Assembly (NCBI RefSeq): GCF_000218685.1
Contig: NW_006763304.1
Coordinates: 615,269 to 679,268 of the forward strand
From: Serpula lacrymans var. lacrymans S7.9
Lineage: Eukaryota > Basidiomycota > Agaricomycetes > Boletales > Serpulaceae
Length of the DNA stretch: 64,000 nucleotides
Direction of reading: 5' to 3'
The position numbers and the translations under genes were made by a program. Below, piece after piece: positions 58,390-64,000 of the stretch (its first letter is position 1; each line of letters starts with the position of its first letter). A model generated the notes under the pieces. That model worked only from the letters and a program-made list of their open reading frames with translations, was not told the DNA's origin and ran no database searches.

Positions 58390-58807
58390 TGTTACGATAA
58401 CACAATTTTTGGACCTTTCCTTCATTTTCATTCTCCGCTTTAACCTTGTATACTTTAGCTTTCACACATGGTGCCACGCGGCACTTCCCCCTTTTGTTCA
58501 AACTCCTTTTTCTCGCGCCACGTTGCCTTCTTCTTATTTTTAGATACAACTTTCTCACACAGTGGAGCTGGTCATATGGGCTAGACCCCATGACATCATC
58601 AGCCACTGACTTTACCAACTGTACAGTACATAAGTACAAACACTCTGTATTAGTATATATACCCCAATAGATCCAGGAGACTCCTCAGTGAGTCCTCCTG
58701 TTGTTAACCAACAAACTCTCTGCAGCCTAAGGGGTAACCACTCCCCATTCACTACCTTTATAATGTGTTCCTGTGTGCGCCAGAGTAACTAACTCTTGGT
58801 TGTTACA
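58390..58807 (-). mobile_element. Solo LTR, family A, copy 3
   Basis: On the minus strand it reads TGTAACAACCAAGAG to CGTAACA; the plus strand shows TGTTACGATAAC at 58390 and GGTTGTTACA at 58807. The flanks share GTATAT (58384-58389 and 58808-58813). Confidence 0.88.
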
Positions 58808-58820
58808 GTATATTTTGTAA

Positions 58821-58920
58821 GCTTTTATGGTGTAGTGGATAAATGTGTGGTATGTGGCTGTACATTGATAGGTCAGCAAAAAGGCGGACCAACAGGTTGA
58901 GAGTTCAAACCTTGTGTGTG
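58821..58920 (+). ncRNA. tRNA-derived relic or SINE head
   Basis: An A-box-like ATGGTGTAGTGGAT (58827-58840) is followed 60 bases later by a B-box-like GAGTTCAAACC (58901-58911), the spacing of an internal RNA polymerase III promoter. A T-run follows at 58926. The T-arm stem is mismatched and no anticodon arm is clear, so this is not a working tRNA gene. Confidence 0.4.
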
Positions 58921-59033
58921 TGATTATTTTTTTAAATCAGCCACAAGCTCTCTCATAGCTCATATAGTCAGCCATATGCTATAAGTGCTATAAGTGCTAT
59001 AAGAGGCTATAAGAGTACTATAAGAGCACATTG

Positions 59034-59442
59034 TGTTACAATAACACATTTTCGGACCTTTCCTTTTATTTTCATTCTCCGCTTTAACCTTTTACTGTAG
59101 TTTTCTCACATTATGCCATGCGGCACTTTCCTTTTGTTCAAACTCCTCTTTCTCGCGCTGTGCTGCCTTTCTTCTTTTTTTAGCTACAAGTCTCTCATGC
59201 AGTGGAGCTGGTCACACGGGCTGCACCCTCTGATATCATCAGCCACTGCTTTACCAACTGTATAGTACAACATGTACAAACAACCTGTAGTAGTATAAAT
59301 ACCTCAATAGATCCAGGAGACTCCTCAGTGAGTCCTCCTATTGTTTACCCACAACTAACTCGGTCCTATCCTAAGGGTAACCACTCCCCTTTATAGTTGG
59401 TTCTAGTTGTGCACCAGAGTATACAAACTCTAGGTTGTTACA
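59034..59442 (-). mobile_element. Solo LTR, family A, copy 4
   Basis: 409 bp between direct repeats CATTG (59029-59033 and 59443-59447). The plus strand begins TGTTACAATAACAC and ends AGGTTGTTACA. Same orientation as copy 3 and separated from it by only 226 bp. Confidence 0.9.
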
Positions 59443-60087
59443 CATTGTTCCTGAATAGATGTTGGGGTTTCTATTGCAGCTATGATCACTATGACAACTA
59501 TATTTGCAACTATAGTACTATTAGAGTCTATATAGCCAAAGTGTTTTTCCTGATGTGGCATCTGTGGCACATTTTATGGGTCATTGAGGTAGAGGTTTAC
59601 AGGTTGAGAGGCCATGATGGGTAAGTTTTGCTGCTTTGCCCTATGCTGGCCTTACTTATATATTCACTCTATAGCTTATTGGTGTTATGAGATCAATGTC
59701 GAACCATTTTTTGTCTATTTACAATGGTTTTTCTTGCTGTAGAAGTACTAGTCTCGGACTTGTCATTTGCAAGCTCTGTCTCTCAGCCACAACCAACGCT
59801 GATCACTTGTTTAGTCTTTTTTCAAGTTTTAGTCTAATATTTTAACTCAGTTGAAAGCCAGTAAAACTCCTATGCCTGTAATTTTCAAAATTTCCGGCCT
59901 ATCAATCTGAATTCAGCTGTCATAAGCCCACCACCCAGGATTGACGTGGCTGAGTTTCAATCCATTTTGATGGTCTCTCAATGTGCTTGCAATGCGGCTT
60001 GTCTTCCTCTGTACATCAACTTACCTCCTCCATACAACTCCCCTCCCCTGTACATATCTCTGCTTTTGTATATAATTCTACAGCAAA

Positions 60088-60301
60088 ATGGCTCCTGACC
60101 GCAAGAGAAGTTGTGACATATGTGGGGTGGGAGTTGCATCTCATGGCTGGTCCTCCCACCAAAAAGCCTGTGAAAGGAGTGCAGAGAATCTTGCTGACAA
60201 GTTTTGTTCCACTGCCCCAACACTTCAATTTCTTGCTTATTTTTCTACATAGGCAGCTACATCTACTGGTCAAGTTCCGATGGTCTCAAGTTCAACAACT
60301 G
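60088..60301 (+). CDS. Small C2HC zinc-finger exon(s), partial gene
   Basis: The frame reads MAPDRKRSCDICGVGVASHG, then WSSHQKACERSAENLADK. A Cys-x2-Cys pair and a His-x4-Cys pair suggest one zinc finger. After a possible intron (gttttg to catag, about 60202-60252) it continues AATSTGQVPMVSSSTT to a gtgagt donor at 60302. No later exons were found before the SNARE gene. Short proteins of this look occur in mushroom genomes near transposons; this is from general memory and not certain. Confidence 0.4.
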
Positions 60302-60526
60302 GTGAGTAACTCAACTTCTCCTCAGACCAATTACACCTATTGTCCAGCTATAGTATCAATATGAATTTAGACTGGAGTGCAGGAACATGAATTCAGCTCC
60401 AGAGGTGGCGGACTTTGAAATAGGAGTGCCAGCCCTTGCGGCTGTGCTCACTTGCCAGAAACGGTTGGGTAGGAGACTACTCAAAAGCCTGTTACTTCAC
60501 TTTCCCACGTACCACTATATTCATTC

Positions 60527-60973
60527 ATGTCGACGTCGAGGGTAGAGGACACATACGAGGCGCAAAATGACCAAAGACTAGATGAGCTCCACTCAAAAAT
60601 CAGGACTTTGAGAGGTGTAAGTCATAGATATCACGGCTCTTTCTTTGTACAGTACTCATCGACCAACCAGGTCACCACCGACATTTATGACGATGCCGAA
60701 CGTCAAAACCTGACATTGGACGACACCGTATGGGTCTTGCACCATAACAAATCTATCTTATATTAACCGTATTATTGACAGTCAAATTCATTCTCTTCAT
60801 TCGGCGCTACATTATCACAGTCGTCGCGACGTGCAAGTCAGGCATTCGGTCTTGGTCCAGGAGGTGTGAAACAAACGCGCATCATATTCTACATAGTTGG
60901 TGGAGTGATTGGGCTTTGGATATTGTATAAACTCTCCGGTTTTTGGTGGAGCTCTTCTGCAGAACAGGTCTGA
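60527..60973 (+). CDS. Bet1/Sft1-like Qc-SNARE
   Basis: A 112-residue tail-anchored SNARE for ER-Golgi or intra-Golgi vesicle fusion. Three exons fit exactly: 60527-60616, 60671-60727 and 60782-60973. The SNARE helix reads QNDQRLDELHSKIRTLRGVT, then TDIYDDAERQNLTLDDT, with regular hydrophobic heptads and a central-layer Gln in ERQN. A short Ser-rich linker (SFGATLSQSSRRASQAFG) leads to a single C-terminal membrane segment (RIIFYIVGGVIGLWILYKL), followed by SGFWWSSSAEQV. Size and layout are those of Bet1 and Sft1; I cannot decide between them. The gene is intact, unlike the repeats next to it. Confidence 0.92.
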
Positions 60974-61502
60974 GATATGTTGGACATTGGTACGCCGAGT
61001 GAATCTGACAGTCACCGCGTCTGTACTAACGTTAGCATGTTCACTCAGACTTATGTGTTTCTTCAGAATTTTAATATAGGGATATCATGTAATACTATCT
61101 GCGAACCTATTGTTCTTCGTGTCTTAGATGCCACTTAAGTCTCGAGTTAGAGTTAGAGACTAGCAAGCAATGACGTAGACACCTTTCGACGACAGGTATG
61201 TTTGACAACTCAAATTCATTTTACTTACTCATTTATATGGCTAACGTTTCCGCCCCTGGAAGCCCTAATCATAAAAATGGTAAAGCTCTAGCATGGTTTA
61301 TGTGATGGAGACAGACCAATACATCATCCGAGTCTGAAGTGCAGATCCAGAATACTCTCTCAGCTCGGCTTTAACCACAACCCGAGTTTCAGCAAATTCT
61401 ACACCATCCAGTTTGGCAAACACTCTTTCCCAAAGACGTGGCCATGACTTGGGCGAATGGCCATATCGTACTCTACACCAGAAATGTGAGTTTCATCGAT
61501 AT
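60974..61502. other. Intergenic between convergent genes
   Basis: The 3' ends of the SNARE (plus) and the methyltransferase (minus) face each other here. No gene or repeat recognised. Confidence 0.6.
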
Positions 61503-62427
61503 TTATTCGAAACGCTGAAAAGATAATGGCCACCTTGCCATCGGATCTTCAATCATGCCCTCCTCCTCCAACGCCGAATGTCTTCCGAATACCATCGCTC
61601 CTCTTGTCCTTTCAAGCAAAGTAGCCAGTCGAAGCGCAATCGCATACTGGGTTGCCTCATCAAAAAGGTGAAATAGCGCCCCAGTATACACATGCGTTAT
61701 ACAGCCCCGAAGCTGTGACAAGTGCACGACTGCACTCAGCGAAACATTAGATTGCGCCGAGATGGCCGATGAAAGTGGAATGTCAAAAACGTCCCCCGAG
61801 GAGAAGCGGATTTTGCAAGTATCTTTATCATGGTAGAGCTGGTGCCCTATGTCAATGTATTCCTGGCGGATATCAACTGCAACAATGTTTCCTTCCGGAT
61901 AGCCGTCGAGAACCAGTTTGCGAACATCTGTACCCACTAGCGAACTATGCGTAAGCGAGAATTTATCGGCATCTGTTTTCGAAAGGTCGCGTACTGCAAC
62001 AACCCATGTCAAGGAACAAGGTGTTTCCTTCTTTCCCCATCTCCAAGACGTTTTCATAAACCGCGTTATCTCTCATTGCAAGTGAGACAAAGTGAAAATG
62101 TCGGATGCACGGGTAAGGGTACCTTTCGCTGATAATCAGGTAAGAATTCCTGCCTCACAACTATTGCAAGAATATAAACTCACTATGAACTCACAATTGT
62201 TGCAACAGCATCATCAGTATAGGCTATCTTACAGAATAGAGCTACAGCTAAATGGTGAGCACACACATTTTCTGAACTTCCATGATTCTGTCCCTCAGCT
62301 CTTTTTCATCACTGCAGACGACCGACTGTAGGAATGACAGTTGTTCCCTCGAAAGGTGTAGTAAGGTGGGGTCCAAAGGTGGCACTAAGGAAGGATCTGG
62401 TCGTTCTTCCCGCCTGATTTCGCTCAT
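61503..62427 (-). CDS. SAM-dependent methyltransferase, fungal class I
   Basis: The product is a class I methyltransferase of a family frequent in fungi, often near secondary-metabolite genes; the substrate is unknown. The N-terminal exon (from 62427) reads MSEIRREERPDPSLVPPLDP and DEKELRDRIMEVQK. The middle exon 62128-61995 has ERYPYPCIRHFHFVSLAMRD and the SAM-binding motif I, which crosses the intron as FLDMGCCMGTDVRKLVLDGY. The last exon 61936-61503 has NIVAVDIRQEYIDIGHQLY, SGDVFDIP, the post-II helix VHLSQLRGCITHVYTGALFH, and FGRHSALEEEG. The splice after MEVQK is not resolved, so a few residues there are uncertain. The frame could start upstream at 62499; the MSEIRRE start fits the family better. 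Confidence 0.85.
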
Positions 62428-62499
62428 ATCTGAAGTGACTTGGCGATCCCGCACCGGAACTGCTACTTTGGAGGAATTTAGCGGATAGTAACCTAGCAA

Positions 62500-63010
62500 A
62501 GCTTCTGCTGAGATCGGCGATGGAAGTCAAGCGCAAGGGAGCATATACAAGTATCACACATGTAGTATCATGATAAGACGTATTTGTTGTACAGTTTCGT
62601 GAACTAGAGGCGTTATCAACCAATAATATCAAAGTCGGTAAGTCTAAACTTATTTCACGGTTGGTATGTCCTTCCCAAAACGTCTGAATTTAACTTGGCT
62701 TGGAAGATCACCGGGCACTCTGATGTGAACTTGGAAATGAAAGGTTTGCGTGCACCCGAATGAAGTATACATGTGAAAGCATACGGGTAAAGATGAAGAC
62801 ATGACGAGTGCAACTATTAAAACGGATAAAATATCAAAGTGAAATATGAGAGCAGTAAAACATAACATGACAAGCAGAGCGATACAAAATCAGTAAAATA
62901 CATGTCCTAATACATCCGAGTCATAAGCTGAAACATTACCGTGGAGGGAAAAAATCGTGGCATGTATACTAGACAGCCGGGATCCAGCCCAATTTTGTTA
63001 CTCGAGACGA
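62500..63010. other. Intergenic, methyltransferase promoter
   Basis: Spacer between the methyltransferase start and the 3' end of the right-edge gene. No feature recognised. Confidence 0.6.
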
Positions 63011-64000
63011 CTAGAATGTCGTGCCTAAGAAACCAACAGGCTCAATAGCTGGGTGCCCATTCATTTTTTGTCGACGATGCGCCAAATACTCCTTCGATCC
63101 GATAGAAGAACCAGCAGTTGGTCTCCTCCTGGGTCCAAGCAAGCCTTGCTGTTCCCCAGACTCTACACCCAGCTCTGCTGACTCGATTATCGACGAAAGG
63201 GGTCCGGAGCCCTTAAGAGAAGGCTGAGTTTTTCGAGAAACAGTCGATGTTTTGATCATCACAGTGTGCTGAGGAGAATGCGGGATGCGCGAATCGGCTG
63301 GTATAGTGATGACATTGACCGCATCAGAGCGCTGATGCTTGCGAGATCGGACCTTCTCGCGGGGGAAGACGAGATCCACAGGAACGTCGTCCCCAAACTT
63401 CCGCCTTAGCCGGTCCATTTTATCTCGACGCATCGACGAGTCTGAAGGGATCGTGAAAGTGGGTATACCCGGGGAATAGGCCACTGATTGAGAGGGGTGT
63501 GTGCCGCTAGCGGAAGAAACACGATAATGACCAACATTGGTCACAGGGATGGAAGGAGATTCAGGAATTGTCGAGAGATTCGATGTCGTCGGGGATCGGG
63601 ATGTACCGTTTATGGCTAGTCTAAGAAGAGGTGGCAGACGTTTGGATTTGCGCCATGAATTCCCAGCTTTGATTTCATCAGGAGATGCGAAGGGATTCGA
63701 TGACAAGGGAACCCTCGGTGACTGAGATGATGAGTTCGAGAGTTGTGAATCTACCGACGAGCGGCTGATAGAGCTGCGTGGAGACCGCGGGCTCATGGCT
63801 AGACAAAGGCGCATTATCAGCATGGTATCGATCAACCGAGTGGCTTGGTACATACCCTCAATATTTTCACTGTCAACGAAACGTGGAGTATCACCAAGGA
63901 CTCGTTCAAGTTTCTTAGATGACCGTATGAGATGGCTTCGCTGCTCAGCAGTCAGAGCATTATTAGTTGGTGGAGGTGGGGGGTAAGCTATGGAAGGCGG
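63011..64000 (-). CDS. Conserved fungal protein, C-terminal part, runs off the right edge
   Basis: Two exons are visible: 64000-63856 (SIAYPPPPPTNNALTAEQRS, then SKKLERVLGDTPRFVDSENI) and 63798-63011, joined by a 57-nt intron into ENIEAMSPRSPRSS. The protein is Ser/Pro-rich and probably disordered, with a charged block MRRDKMDRLRRKFGDDVPVD and a basic stretch EKVRSRKHQRS. It ends AIEPVGFLGTTF. Blocks like SKKLERVLGDTPR recur in basidiomycete proteins of unknown function. The N-terminal part lies beyond the window. Confidence 0.75.
   Translation of the reverse strand, partial: PPSIAYPPPPPTNNALTAEQRSHLIRSSKKLERVLGDTPRFVDSENIEGMYQATRLIDTMLIMRLCLAMSPRSPRSSISRSSVDSQLSNSSSQSPRVPLSSNPFASPDEIKAGNSWRKSKRLPPLLRLAINGTSRSPTTSNLSTIPESPSIPVTNVGHYRVSSASGTHPSQSVAYSPGIPTFTIPSDSSMRRDKMDRLRRKFGDDVPVDLVFPREKVRSRKHQRSDAVNVITIPADSRIPHSPQHTVMIKTSTVSRKTQPSLKGSGPLSSIIESAELGVESGEQQGLLGPRRRPTAGSSIGSKEYLAHRRQKMNGHPAIEPVGFLGTTF

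Larger units (their letters stand above)
58061..59555. mobile_element. TATAGC-rich inverted-repeat element, copy 2
   Basis: The ends are perfect inverted repeats of at least 21 bp, beginning CATCAGGAAAAACACTTTGG (58061) and ending in its complement (59555). Subterminal sequence on both sides is rich in TATAGC words and ACTATTAGAG/CTCTAATAGT pairs. Two family A solo LTRs sit inside. No transposase is present. I found no target duplication, so the true border could be off by a few bases. Confidence 0.65.

Overview
The window is nuclear DNA of a filamentous basidiomycete, most likely a mushroom-forming Agaricomycete. The reasons are dense GT-AG introns of about 50-60 nt, tiny exons, the protein families present (F-box proteins, a Dnf1-type flippase with a basidiomycete-style insert, an A-T-R carboxylate reductase, DUF6532-like and fungal TET/JBP-like proteins), and fungal LTR retrotransposons. 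All gene models were read by eye. Exon borders quoted to the base are those where the reading frame and splice signals agree.

Region 1 (1-25 kb) is a gene island. On the minus strand it holds an isochorismatase-like hydrolase, an F-box protein, a P4-ATPase flippase, a small unknown protein and an ABCC-type transporter. An NRPS-like adenylation-carrier-reductase gene runs the other way across a 1.5-kb shared intergenic region from the ABC transporter, so the two may form a small metabolite-and-export pair.

Region 2 (26-60 kb) is a repeat graveyard with layered insertions. A TET/JBP-like 2OG-Fe(II) dioxygenase gene (27.7-32.9 kb) is cut by a 4.4-kb terminal-inverted-repeat element with a perfect 8-bp target duplication; inside this element is a long array of the palindrome TGGGATNNTCCCA. 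A DUF6532-like gene (33.6-46.2 kb) is cut by a near-intact Ty3/gypsy chromovirus that carries a Tf1-type self-priming site and a canonical -1 frameshift heptamer; its 3' LTR is itself cut by a 1.8-kb insertion. Further on, a Ty1/copia element (48.7-57.1 kb) is split by a second copia element (51.6-56.4 kb). The second element's single gag-pol frame is broken only by six TGA codons although its LTRs are about 98% identical. Four solo LTRs of one family, each with a target duplication, and TATAGC-rich inverted-repeat elements fill the rest.

Region 3 (60.5-64 kb) returns to ordinary genes: a Bet1/Sft1-like SNARE, a SAM-dependent methyltransferase and a gene that runs off the right edge.

The thread linking region 2 is cytosine-methylation biology. 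A relic of a family implicated in 5-methylcytosine oxidation lies among retroelements whose differences and nonsense codons mostly look like CpG-to-TpG changes.
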